Assembly: GCA_018815145.1 (NCBI GenBank)
Contig: JAHIYL010000094.1
Coordinates: 1-30,724 of the forward strand
Source: Nanobdellota archaeon
GTDB taxonomy: Archaea; Nanobdellota; Nanobdellia; Woesearchaeales; GW2011-AR15
Length of the DNA stretch: 30,724 bases
Reading direction: 5' to 3'
The notes under the pieces were generated by a model. That model ran no database searches and was not told where the DNA came from. It saw only the letters and a program-made list of their open reading frames with translations. Position numbers and translations under genes: made by a program. Below, piece after piece: positions 23,439 through 30,724 of the stretch. Numbering within the stretch: position 1 is the first letter of the stretch; each line of letters opens with the position of its first letter.

Positions 23439-24691
23439 TTTATAAGTCCCAATTTTGCTGACAGGTATAATTCATACGATAGATCTGATAGGTAATAAAC
23501 ATTTGCATCATCATCATCACCATAAAATCCTGACCTAACTGCAAACTTATTTGAAAGATCATCTTTAAAAGCACATGGTTCACTAGTTGTTCCAAACCTT
23601 TCCATTATGATTGAGTTAACTTCATTTGCCTTATTCCAATATGACCTGTCACCGGTGTCTTCATATAAACTTATTAAAATTTCTATACAAGGATGAACAA
23701 GAGCAGGAGCCAAATCTTCACGATCCAGCAAATACTCATACAACCCATTATCAAAAAAATTCTTTGTATCTTGGGTTGACTTACCAGATGCTTTAAAATA
23801 TTCATATTCAACCAGTTTTACCCAACATTCCTGTTTTGGTTCATCTGGAAGTGTTTCAAGCTCAGATATCTCTTTACCTCTTAAATAGAATTTCTCAGCC
23901 AAATTTACTGCTATCACCTTTTCCTGTGAATCTTCAAATAGATATGAAACCGAAGAAAGTCCTGTGGATCTCATTGTGGCAGTCATTATCTCTGAAGCAG
24001 AAGCACTAAAATCCCAAATATTTTTAACTCCATCTCGTAACATATCCACAAATTTGGTTTCATCACTCAAAACATTTTTGTTTTCTAAAAAGGAGTAAGC
24101 TTTGCTCAAGACATGAAACATTATTACTGTAGATCTATAATATTCATTTGAATAGGTTTTTGTAATTGGAGAAGGTTCATATGCAGTCTTTAAATGATTA
24201 TATACCTGGTATAGTTTCTCTTCTGTTTCTCTAATATTATCAATATAAACACTATCGCCTGTTGCATCATACATTGAAGCATACGCAAGCATTGCCCAAG
24301 AATAAGTGGCAAATGGATTCTCGTTGTTTGGCAATGTGTTTCCCTCACAATTTACATAGATTGGATATTCATTCAATTCATCAGAAATTCCAGGATAACT
24401 ATACTCTTCTTTTAATTCTGGGTTTAATCCTTTTACAATTTGAACATTTCGTTCTTTCATTCCATCAATAAATATATCAACTTCTTTAGCTGCTTCATTA
24501 GAATATGTTTCTCCAACAGGTTCCTGTTCAACAGGCACTTCCTGTTCAACCGGTGCTTTCCCGTAGAACATCACTCCAACTATCACTCCAACAACAACAA
24601 GAATTCCAACAACAACCAAGAGCATATTAGAGCCTTTAGAAAAGTCAATCTTCCCCTTTTTCATAATTGCAAGTCCCCTCTTTGTTTGCAT
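23435..24691 (-). CDS. Signal-anchored helical protein, possibly (alpha/alpha)-toroid-like
   Basis: 418 aa from ATG 24691; an internal ATG at 24664 (MKKGKIDFSKGSN) preceded by GAGGGG is an equally good start and gives 409 aa. A single transmembrane helix (about 23-43) is followed by a Glu/Pro/Val linker (PVEQEVPVEQEPV). The extracellular part has repeated amphipathic helical hairpins (WAMLAYASMYDATGD, IMFHVLSKAYSFLE, CIEILISLYEDTGDRSYWNKA). These resemble (alpha/alpha)6 toroids such as glycoside-active or epimerase-like folds. No catalytic signature was recognised, so an enzymatic role is only a possibility. It is the first gene of the Hint/Ig/PQQ unit and overlaps the Hint gene by ATGA. Confidence 0.65.
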   Translation of the reverse strand: MQTKRGLAIMKKGKIDFSKGSNMLLVVVGILVVVGVIVGVMFYGKAPVEQEVPVEQEPVGETYSNEAAKEVDIFIDGMKERNVQIVKGLNPELKEEYSYPGISDELNEYPIYVNCEGNTLPNNENPFATYSWAMLAYASMYDATGDSVYIDNIRETEEKLYQVYNHLKTAYEPSPITKTYSNEYYRSTVIMFHVLSKAYSFLENKNVLSDETKFVDMLRDGVKNIWDFSASASEIMTATMRSTGLSSVSYLFEDSQEKVIAVNLAEKFYLRGKEISELETLPDEPKQECWVKLVEYEYFKASGKSTQDTKNFFDNGLYEYLLDREDLAPALVHPCIEILISLYEDTGDRSYWNKANEVNSIIMERFGTTSEPCAFKDDLSNKFAVRSGFYGDDDDANVYYLSDLSYELYLSAKLGLIK

Positions 24692-24715
24692 CTACCTTTT
24701 TTTATTAGCTGAAAG

Positions 24716-24723
24716 TTTAAATA
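24716..24723 (-). promoter_or_regulatory. TATA-like box upstream of the helical anchor gene
   Basis: On the minus strand CGAAAAG precedes TATTTAAA, centred 28 nt before ATG 24691. Usual spacing would put the transcript start near 24694, almost leaderless for that ATG, or with a 30-nt leader holding GAGGGG for ATG 24664. It would start the unit running to 11952. The 123-nt gap (24692-24814) also contains a short T5 tract after the pilin operon. Confidence 0.45.
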
Positions 24724-24814
24724 CTTTTCGGTTCATAACAGCAGTCAAAATCAATATCATCCAGATACATATAATATAGTATACCATGAAATGCAATAAA
24801 AATATATCAATCAA

Positions 24815-25954
24815 TCATTGCGGCAAAACCCTTATCCTTGCATCCACTTTTGTATCTGGAAGAGGTTCAATTGTCCTTGACAAAGTCTTGCAGTCATATA
24901 CGAGCAGGTTCTCATCAAGCTTCAGCGAAGAGCTGATGTAATTGAGCTCCAAGCTTGACTCTATTGTATTGTATGCATCTGGATTGAATTCCGGATCAAA
25001 TTGGATAAGTGTCTCTTCTTCACCAGGGACATCCAATGCCTGGAAAGTCAGCTTTGCGACATTGCCTATGCCTGTTCCGCAATCCCTTGCTACAAACCCG
25101 ACTGATATCCTGGCAAGATCGCGTCCTTGTTTAGGCCCTATTGGCTCACCTCCCATGGCAAAAACAGGAAAATAATCCTCTAATCTGGGATGGACACTCT
25201 CAACATTGTTCTCATCCATGTACCATAGAGCATACGTCGGAGGATGGAGATTCCTCATAGGAAGCCCTCTTGGATCAGTACCAAGTATCTTCATGAACAG
25301 AGGATTGTCTTCTCCTGTTTCAGCATCAATGACTTCATGACCTATATACTTCACTACATTGTTATCAAAGCTGAGTGTGAACTGTACTCCTCTTATATCT
25401 TCTACACACCCCAATCTTACATAAACATAGAATCTGGATCCTGCCCGCACATTTCCATATCCTTCAAATTCTTCAATCGGGTTGCCGCTGAAATCGTACA
25501 GTTCAAGAGCCACCTGGTTTCTACCAATTCTTACTCCATCAAAATTATTCTTTGTGATGCAGTGGTCAGTATAATTATGTTTTAGCTCTTCAATAAATCC
25601 TCCCTTCACCTTGATCGGAAGAATTGTTGTATAGGTCTTTATAGGTTCATCCAGTTCCAACAGCTCAATATCAAGTATATCTCCTCGTATATATGCACGG
25701 TATTCCTTATTATTAAGACGATATGGGATATCAAACCACCGGATATAATTATTATGGACCTGTGAAGCCAGAATCACTTCACTCTTGATATTCTCACCAA
25801 AATTCTGCATGGCAAGGTAATCTCCCTCATCAGTTATGTCAAATATCTTGGTCTTGATGATAGCAAGAAAACCTATGAATGTGAAGAAGATGATAGTGAA
25901 TATCATGACCATCTCAAAAGAGACCTGTGCTTTTTTCCGATATGTTTTTTTCAT
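24815..25954 (-). CDS. Class III signal-peptide pilin-like protein carrying a cohesin-like domain
   Basis: 379 aa from ATG 25954. Starts at 25972 or 25999 would add 6 or 15 residues overlapping the upstream gene. The short basic leader MKKTYRKKA is followed by QVSFEMVMIFTIIFF, a class III prepilin signal with cleavage expected before Gln and the hydrophobic helix acting as the assembly stem. Residues about 148-343 look like a cohesin. VRAGSRFYVYVRLGCVEDI begins a beta-sandwich, VQFTLSFDNNVVKYIG matches the cohesin 'f.L.YDp..L.y' core, and VAKLTFQAL with ETLIQF matches the late 'itFkv....t.i.l' strands. Cohesins bind dockerins; two dockerin-like proteins are encoded downstream in the same direction. 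It would therefore display a receptor on a pilus-like base (inference). It is the last of five pilin-like genes. Confidence 0.65.
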   Translation of the reverse strand: MKKTYRKKAQVSFEMVMIFTIIFFTFIGFLAIIKTKIFDITDEGDYLAMQNFGENIKSEVILASQVHNNYIRWFDIPYRLNNKEYRAYIRGDILDIELLELDEPIKTYTTILPIKVKGGFIEELKHNYTDHCITKNNFDGVRIGRNQVALELYDFSGNPIEEFEGYGNVRAGSRFYVYVRLGCVEDIRGVQFTLSFDNNVVKYIGHEVIDAETGEDNPLFMKILGTDPRGLPMRNLHPPTYALWYMDENNVESVHPRLEDYFPVFAMGGEPIGPKQGRDLARISVGFVARDCGTGIGNVAKLTFQALDVPGEEETLIQFDPEFNPDAYNTIESSLELNYISSSLKLDENLLVYDCKTLSRTIEPLPDTKVDARIRVLPQ

Positions 25955-25962
25955 TTTCAAAA

Positions 25963-26859
25963 TCAATCGCATGAAATTGCTGACAATGCTGTCGGACATA
26001 TCCCAAGTCCGCTATCTTCAAAGGTCAGAGGATCAACCGGGAATTTCCTCATCTTGAGCTTATTGATGAAACTGTGTTCTGTATATCCGAAAGGACCTGC
26101 TGAATCCAGAATATACTCATCTCTCCATATGGGCAGCCCATCATTTCTGGGATCATACATGCCTTCAATATTCACCAGAACCTCCTTATGGGTATCTCCC
26201 TTCCAGGAGGCAATCCCCATGCCATCCTTGAAATAATATGTTATGTCTGCACCGATCTTCACCATGAAAGGTGATACCTGGCGCACATCAGTGATTATGA
26301 TATCAAGATCTCTTATATCCAATTGTATATCCATGAATCTCTGCTCCAATTCATATGTCATTGCAGACAGTGTATTCTTGTTCAGGTTGAATCTGCTGTT
26401 TATCTGAGGGATTGTCCTAAGGTCAATATCATTACCATTCCTGTCCGGGTTCAGCAAAAAACCAATGCTCATTGTCAGATTGAATTCCTTATCAAATTCA
26501 CGATATTGGTTGAATTCTGATATCACATCCAGACCGCTGCAGGAAAAATAAGCCACTGAACAATGCCCGTCTGCTGCTCCCGCTGCATTGGCTGCATACA
26601 TGCTCATGGCACCAAGCGCACTTTTTCCTGATGCATATATCATCCTATCAAAATATCTGTCATCAAGATCAATTATTATTGAATTGAGTGTCTCAACACG
26701 AGCTCTGGTGGTCTCCATCTCAGTCTCCTGCATCTCATATTTGGTTGATAGCTGCAGTGAAAGATAAAATACAGTGACGATGAAGACAGATACCAATGAA
26801 AAAAACACTCCTTTTTTTCCCGGATGATATCCTGATGCTGATTGAATTGGTCTTTTCAT
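25963..26859 (-). CDS. Pilin-like membrane protein with KKGVFF-type N-terminus
   Basis: 298 aa from ATG 26859, which overlaps the upstream stop as ATGA; an in-frame earlier start at 26877 lies inside the upstream gene. A basic stretch (GYHPGKKG) precedes the helix VFFSLVSVFIVTVFYLSLQL and then a long charged helix (YEMQETEMETTRARVETLNSI). This layout is common among archaeal minor-pilin or pseudopilin-like proteins. The remaining extracellular region is beta-rich with four or five cysteines. It has no catalytic motif. Its position inside the pilin-like block suggests a structural or initiating subunit of the same filament. Confidence 0.65.
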   Translation of the reverse strand: MKRPIQSASGYHPGKKGVFFSLVSVFIVTVFYLSLQLSTKYEMQETEMETTRARVETLNSIIIDLDDRYFDRMIYASGKSALGAMSMYAANAAGAADGHCSVAYFSCSGLDVISEFNQYREFDKEFNLTMSIGFLLNPDRNGNDIDLRTIPQINSRFNLNKNTLSAMTYELEQRFMDIQLDIRDLDIIITDVRQVSPFMVKIGADITYYFKDGMGIASWKGDTHKEVLVNIEGMYDPRNDGLPIWRDEYILDSAGPFGYTEHSFINKLKMRKFPVDPLTFEDSGLGICPTALSAISCD

Positions 26860-27551
26860 CTTTTGTTCCACACCCAAAATTCAACTGTGAAAGGTCCCCA
26901 AAATTCTATTGTTGGCTTCTCTTCCCAATAACCTATGATCATCTTACGGGAAAGGAGCAATGTATTGCTACGCTTGATATTCATATCACCATAGAACAGG
27001 TTCATGTCTGAACTTATATCATAAGTAATGCCTGTCTCGGAATTATATATGACCTTCTTACCTGAGTTTGTATCAAGAATTACTGCAACACCGAATATAT
27101 CATGATTCATCAGCTCTCCCTCATACAATAATTCATTGAGAAGATATTTTGATACAACTTCCGGTGAGCAGGATGAACATCCGGAACCTGTATCCAATGG
27201 CGTATCCGGATACCCTTTGAGGCTGGTCAGCAGCGCTATTGAGCTTCCTCTTGCATGAAGCTCGCCTATCAGTTCAGTGATGGTGTTGTTCTCATTATAT
27301 ATTCCCTCTTCACTGCATAGGATTATATCAATATTTCTCTGCATCCCTGCGCAGTCAACCTCAATCTCATGGAGTCTTGTATTTGAAAACAGATTCATAA
27401 TATCCCTGGATGAATGCTTGTTTATAAGGATTGAAGATCTTGCCGGATTTGTTGAAAGTATCAGGACAAAACCTACAAAAAGGATTATCACTGCCAAAAA
27501 ACCATCAAGCATGAAAAAATATCCCTTCCTGTGCTGTTTTTTCACTGACAT
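26856..27551 (-). CDS. Pilin-like membrane protein with RKGYFFMLDGFLA N-terminus
   Basis: 231 aa from ATG 27551, with GGAG about 15 nt upstream. A longer reading from GTG 27587 would overlap the previous gene and add a hydrophilic N-terminus before the membrane signal, which is less likely. MSVKKQHRKG precedes the helix YFFMLDGFLAVIILFVGFVLIL, a divergent prepilin-like signal. The extracellular part has a CSSCSP motif and a beta-rich C-terminal region (VAVILDTNSGKKVIYN, EFWGPFTVEFWVWNKR). The final residues overlap the start of the next gene by ATGA. It is likely a minor pilin-like subunit. Confidence 0.65.
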   Translation of the reverse strand: MSVKKQHRKGYFFMLDGFLAVIILFVGFVLILSTNPARSSILINKHSSRDIMNLFSNTRLHEIEVDCAGMQRNIDIILCSEEGIYNENNTITELIGELHARGSSIALLTSLKGYPDTPLDTGSGCSSCSPEVVSKYLLNELLYEGELMNHDIFGVAVILDTNSGKKVIYNSETGITYDISSDMNLFYGDMNIKRSNTLLLSRKMIIGYWEEKPTIEFWGPFTVEFWVWNKR

Positions 27552-27573
27552 TTTTTTCTTTTCTCCGTGTTCA

Positions 27574-29205
27574 TCATTGTCTTGCACACACTAAAACCCT
27601 CATGTTCAAAAGCTCACCTTTTCCGTCCGAATATACGAACATGACCGGTTTGGACATGATTATTGTCTCGATATATGGTGATGTCTTGCATTCGGGCCGC
27701 GGATCATCAATACTAGGTATATTCTGCGGATTCCCCCCGCATCTGATACCTGTGCCCATGCTTATCATATTATCAGAAGAGTCTCCTCCCCCAACATGAT
27801 GCAGTATCTCTCCGTCAGATTTTTCAAAATAAATGCAGACATCAATCTTTGTAAAATCAAATTCATTGATGTCACCGAGAACAATGGATATTATGTCTGT
27901 CCGCAGTGGCCTTATATCATCATAGAAATCTGTTGTTCCATCTCCGTTGGTATCAGGATTGAGCGGATCAGTACCATAGATCAGCTCATCCCAATTAGAG
28001 ACCCAGTCATTGTCCGGATCTCCGTATGTGCATGAATAATTATATGCTGAAAGTGAAGGTGCGCTTCCGCATTCATCTGTAATGTCAAGCCCGAAATATT
28101 TCTCCCAAGCATCAGGCAACATATCTGAATCATCATCCGAAAAAGTGCCTGGGTCGATGTTCGCTGCCAAAAGAGAAAATTTTACGCCGACAGGATAATT
28201 TCCATGATTCGTCGGATAGAGATCTTTCACAAAAGGATCCATTCCAAAATACAGGTTAGCTTCATTCACATCATTAAGTCCATCATGATCAAAATCACCT
28301 TTCCTGACATCTCTGTTGTATCTCAGATAATTTGGCATGCATTTCACACATAGCCTTCCATTCGGATAGATTCCTTCATAAGTAGGATTAAAGCTGAAGT
28401 CGTTATTGTACCCTAAAAAATTGCATTTTGATTCAGTCTCTCCATCTAAGAGAACACCTGTCTTTGTTGCATCATCGCTGCCATCAAGCACCCTGTTAGG
28501 GATAGTGTCTTCTTCATAGAATTCATCAGTGAACTTTGTATCAAAGCCGCATGGCAATGTAAAATCATACCAATCATGATTCTCCTGATTAAAGACAGCA
28601 GTCAGCCCTCTCTCCGGTCCGATTGCATCCTCATCAAGATCTTCATACACTCCGTCAAATGACGAAAAAATCATTCCTGCAAGACTGCTTCCTGTGTTCT
28701 CAATACCATTTTCCATCTCCCACCAATCATCCAGTGCATCGCCGACAACCTCACCGCCGTCCTCTTCACTGTCCTGCGGATATATATCTCCATTTTTCGG
28801 ATCTGTACCTTTTTTCAATTCTTCAATATTAGAGCGAAGATCATTGTCGCAATCATTAGGATTGGCTGAATCAATCGGACACAGCTTACTGTCCTCCCAC
28901 GTGTCTCCGAGTCCGTCACTGTCCTTATCAAAAGACTCATAAGGCAACTCTGAAAAAAGAATGAGTTTGTTCTCGCTTACCTTATATTCCTTCAGAAAAT
29001 TAATCCTTGTGCTGGGAATCGTCTCTATGCTGGTGAAGACAAAATCTGCCTGGACATTAAGAGTCTTCTTCTGCTTGAAAATTGGTATCTCACCTATTGC
29101 ATAGAAAAAAAATGAGATTGCAACGATGAACATGAGAAAGCCCAGTATCAGGTCCATGCTGATGACCTGGGAATTCCTATGTTTAAATCTACCTCTTTTT
29201 TTCAT
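27574..29205 (-). CDS. Pilin-like protein with thrombospondin type 3-like Ca2+-binding repeats
   Basis: 543 aa. The leader MKKRGRFKHRNS is followed by QVISMDLILGFLMFIVAISFFFY, a class III prepilin signal. The extracellular region contains acidic D-x-D-x-D-G loops typical of thrombospondin type 3 or calcium-dependent linkers: DKDSDGLGDTWE (about 93-104), DFDHDGLNDVNEA (304-316), DDDSDMLPDAWE (357-368), DPDNDWVSNWDELIYGTDP (396-414) and DTNGDGTTDFYDD (418-430). Several are followed by '(Y)GTDP' turns. This would make a long, rigid, Ca2+-stabilised subunit on the cell surface. It lies 101 nt downstream of the first pilin gene with its own promoter candidate. Confidence 0.75.
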   Translation of the reverse strand: MKKRGRFKHRNSQVISMDLILGFLMFIVAISFFFYAIGEIPIFKQKKTLNVQADFVFTSIETIPSTRINFLKEYKVSENKLILFSELPYESFDKDSDGLGDTWEDSKLCPIDSANPNDCDNDLRSNIEELKKGTDPKNGDIYPQDSEEDGGEVVGDALDDWWEMENGIENTGSSLAGMIFSSFDGVYEDLDEDAIGPERGLTAVFNQENHDWYDFTLPCGFDTKFTDEFYEEDTIPNRVLDGSDDATKTGVLLDGETESKCNFLGYNNDFSFNPTYEGIYPNGRLCVKCMPNYLRYNRDVRKGDFDHDGLNDVNEANLYFGMDPFVKDLYPTNHGNYPVGVKFSLLAANIDPGTFSDDDSDMLPDAWEKYFGLDITDECGSAPSLSAYNYSCTYGDPDNDWVSNWDELIYGTDPLNPDTNGDGTTDFYDDIRPLRTDIISIVLGDINEFDFTKIDVCIYFEKSDGEILHHVGGGDSSDNMISMGTGIRCGGNPQNIPSIDDPRPECKTSPYIETIIMSKPVMFVYSDGKGELLNMRVLVCARQ

Positions 29206-29211
29206 CTGTTA

Positions 29212-29233
29212 GTTTCCTATACGTTTCCTATAC
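29212..29233 (-). repeat. Two tandem 11-bp repeats in the leader of the TSP3-pilin gene
   Basis: GTATAGGAAAC occurs twice back to back on the minus strand (29223-29233 and 29212-29222), ending 6 nt before the start codon at 29205. An imperfect inverted repeat, GTATAC-AATA-GTATAG, overlaps its upstream edge. The position near the predicted transcript start suggests a regulatory site. Confidence 0.6.
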
Positions 29234-29249
29234 TATTGTATACTCAGAA

Positions 29250-29257
29250 TTAAATAA
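29250..29257 (-). promoter_or_regulatory. TATA-like box for the pilin-like gene block
   Basis: The minus strand reads AGAAAAGC followed by TTATTTAA, centred about 48 nt upstream of ATG 29205. This predicts a leader of roughly 20-25 nt that would include the 11-bp repeats. Confidence 0.4.
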
Positions 29258-29305
29258 GCTTTTCTATTTAAAGATTTTATTGTTGAAATATCACATCATG
29301 TCTAA

Positions 29306-30004
29306 CTATGAGTCGAAGCAGTTTATCTCATTTGACACTTCATCGATTATAACACATGTCGTGCCGCCTCCTGCATAGCAATCCATGACAAAATTTTCAG
29401 GATCCTTTGTCCCTGATTTGATGGTCTCCAGTTTGAAATTTTTAATACCTGATGAGAAATCCCTCGGCGGAAAACACCTTGTATCAAGCGATGTCGGCGC
29501 CCATGCCCCTTTTTGGAAGTCATCTACCCCGCAGTTCTGTTCATAATCATAATTGTCAGCACCATCATATAACCTGATCCCGTCGCTGTTTGTAAGATCA
29601 GGTGTATTGCAGAACCAACCTGCAACCTCATGAGGAAGTATAGGTACATCAAACTGATAATAATAATTTATCCTGGAACCGCTTGATTCAACAACAATAA
29701 TCAGAGTATATTCATCATCTTTCTTATCAGTCGGGTCCTGTTCATTGAAATATACTGCCATATTTGCTACTTCTTCAGGCATCTCCACTTCAATCACTCT
29801 TTTTGAAGGCACTCCAAAAAAATACATCTCCCGTGCAGTGTTTATGAGCTCACCTGCAAGCTGGTTTATTTTCTGCTCTATGATCCTGTCATTAGAAGTC
29901 TCAACATAATTCCTGAAAAGATACATCCCGGGTATCAGGAACATGAAGACAATCCCTATTATAACAATGTATTCCATTGCTGCCTGGGCCAACCTCTTTT
30001 TCAT
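29306..30004 (-). CDS. Class III signal-peptide (type IV pilin-like) protein
   Basis: 232 aa. MKKRLA then QAAMEYIVIIGIVFMFLIPGMYLF is the classic archaeal class III prepilin signal. The leader peptidase would cut before Gln7, and Glu11 of the mature-region motif is conserved. After the helix comes a charged segment (SNDRIIEQKINQLAGELINTA) and a beta-rich head with about six cysteines (WFCNTPD, NCGVDD, TRCFPP, MDCYAGGGTTC, NCFDS). It is the first and most canonical of the five pilin-like genes and so a candidate major or structural subunit. No assembly ATPase, membrane platform protein or prepilin peptidase is in the window. Confidence 0.8.
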   Translation of the reverse strand: MKKRLAQAAMEYIVIIGIVFMFLIPGMYLFRNYVETSNDRIIEQKINQLAGELINTAREMYFFGVPSKRVIEVEMPEEVANMAVYFNEQDPTDKKDDEYTLIIVVESSGSRINYYYQFDVPILPHEVAGWFCNTPDLTNSDGIRLYDGADNYDYEQNCGVDDFQKGAWAPTSLDTRCFPPRDFSSGIKNFKLETIKSGTKDPENFVMDCYAGGGTTCVIIDEVSNEINCFDS

Positions 30005-30028
30005 CTGAATTGGAATGTAGGAAATGCA

Positions 30029-30038
30029 TTTTATATAC
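30029..30038 (-). promoter_or_regulatory. Strong TATA box (GTATATAAAA) for the first pilin gene
   Basis: The minus strand has CAAAAA just before GTATATAAAA, centred about 29 nt upstream of ATG 30004. No Shine-Dalgarno motif lies between them, so the mRNA is predicted to be leaderless or nearly so. Confidence 0.6.
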
Positions 30039-30097
30039 TTTTTGGTAACAGTTTGTAAAAATAAAACACATTACAACATTACTAATGATTACAATAG

Positions 30098-30103
30098 AAA
30101 AAA
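30098..30103 (-). terminator. T6 tract after isopentenyl-diphosphate isomerase
   Basis: Six T residues on the minus strand start 3 nt after the TAG stop codon. The pilin promoter lies some 60 nt further on, so this is a plausible unit boundary. Confidence 0.5.
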
Positions 30104-30106
30104 CTT

Positions 30107-30724
30107 CTATACTTTTACTAATGCTTTGCTCTTCTTCAATTCATCAATATCCTTCACACCGATACAGAACATCGCAGTCTTCAATTCATCAATGATATTC
30201 TTAATGACCTTTTCAACTTCAAAAGCGGAGATTGTTGCGGCCTTCAGCAAAGGAAGTGCAAAACCGCAAAGGTCTGCACCAAGGACTATTGCTTTAGCAA
30301 TGTCAACTCCTGTCCTGATGCCGCCGGAAGCAATTATTGCAGCACCTAAATCCTTATTCAATGCAAGTGATTCTGCAGTAGATATTCCCCAGTCACAAAA
30401 AACAGTATAGTCTTCACCATTATTTTGTCTGTAATTTTCTACGCAAGCAAAATTTGTACCTCCGCTTCCGGAAACATCAATATACTTTATGCCTGTTTTT
30501 TTTAATCTCTCTCCAACTTCATTTGATATGCCAAAACCCACTTCTTTCACTATCAGCGGACAATCCAATTCCAAATTTATTCTTTTTATCTTATCAAAAA
30601 GATCTTTGAAATTCCTCTGCCCTTCTATTTGCAGCGCTTCCTGCAAAGGATTAAGATGCAGGCAGAGCGCATCTGCTCCAATCAATTCAACCGCAGCTCT
30701 GCATTCTCTAATTCCGTAACCATA
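30107..30724 (-). CDS. fni: Type 2 isopentenyl-diphosphate delta-isomerase, C-terminal part (5' end outside window)
   Basis: The frame is open to the window edge (YGYGIRECRAAVE...), giving 205 codons of an enzyme usually about 350 aa long. Type 2 IPP isomerase is an FMN- and Mg2+-dependent cytoplasmic enzyme that interconverts isopentenyl and dimethylallyl diphosphate for isoprenoid (here archaeal lipid) synthesis. Visible family landmarks are ADALCLHLNPLQEALQ (the HLN and catalytic-region Gln), VKEVGFGIS, DVSGSGGTNFACVENYR (FMN phosphate/substrate loop), WGISTAESL, IIASGGIRTGVDIAKAIVLGAD (FMN-binding GGxRxGxD) and a C-terminal helix ELKTAMFCIGVKDIDELKK. It runs on the same strand as the pilin block but is separated by a T6 tract and a promoter, so it is likely an unrelated neighbour. 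Confidence 0.92.
   Translation of the reverse strand, partial: YGYGIRECRAAVELIGADALCLHLNPLQEALQIEGQRNFKDLFDKIKRINLELDCPLIVKEVGFGISNEVGERLKKTGIKYIDVSGSGGTNFACVENYRQNNGEDYTVFCDWGISTAESLALNKDLGAAIIASGGIRTGVDIAKAIVLGADLCGFALPLLKAATISAFEVEKVIKNIIDELKTAMFCIGVKDIDELKKSKALVKV

Noticed and set aside
23435..24691. Glycoside hydrolase or epimerase assignment for the helical anchor protein
   Set aside because: Helical hairpins suggest a toroid, but no catalytic acid/base pair or family signature could be identified by eye.
1..30724. tRNA, rRNA or other structured RNA genes
   Set aside because: No cloverleaf, GGTTCGA-type T-loop or rRNA core segment was noticed in the short intergenic gaps; a covariance-model search would settle this.

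Overview
The window looks like a chromosomal piece from an AT-rich archaeon, most likely a DPANN lineage of the Woesearchaeota/Pacearchaeota kind. This is inferred from gene content, not from a marker gene. The signs are class III (QxSxE/QAAMEY-type) prepilin signal peptides, a single-OB-fold RPA-like protein, a type 2 isopentenyl-diphosphate isomerase, TATA boxes about 25 nt before start codons, and oligo-T tracts after stop codons. No rRNA, tRNA, CRISPR array or transposase was seen.

Layout. (1) Positions 1-2200, plus strand: the 3' end of an unknown gene, a 37-aa lipoprotein-like peptide coupled to it, an RPA-like OB-fold protein, a biotin-synthase-like radical SAM enzyme with a CX4CX2C cluster motif, and a polytopic membrane protein overlapping it by 11 nt. 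(2) 2228-3319, minus: a membrane-anchored coiled-coil/lysine-rich protein with an Ada-like zinc module. (3) 3377-11848, minus: two genes 3 nt apart, a secreted dockerin-like protein followed by a 2227-aa subtilase-VWA-cysteine-rich protein. (4) 11952-24691, minus: four closely spaced or overlapping genes. They encode a membrane-anchored helical protein, a secreted protein with four tandem Hint (Hedgehog/intein) domains, a membrane-anchored Ig-like protein with a lysine-rich cytoplasmic tail, and a 1895-aa secreted cysteine-rich/PQQ-propeller protein ending in a dockerin-like module. (5) 24815-30004, minus: five pilin-like genes; the last carries a cohesin-like domain. (6) 30107-30724, minus: the C-terminal part of isopentenyl-diphosphate isomerase.

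From 3.4 to 30.0 kb almost everything is predicted to be secreted or anchored at the cell surface, rich in disulfides and Ca2+ loops. The model I infer is a surface assembly. Pilin-like subunits form a base or fibre, one displays a cohesin-like receptor, and two large secreted proteins carry matching cysteine-flanked dockerin-like modules. A giant subtilase sits in the same transcription unit as one dockerin protein, and a quadruple Hint protein may process itself. Domain calls for the subtilase, VWA, Hint, PQQ and isomerase are strong. Cohesin, dockerin and the assembly model are weaker and need profile searches, structure prediction and binding assays.
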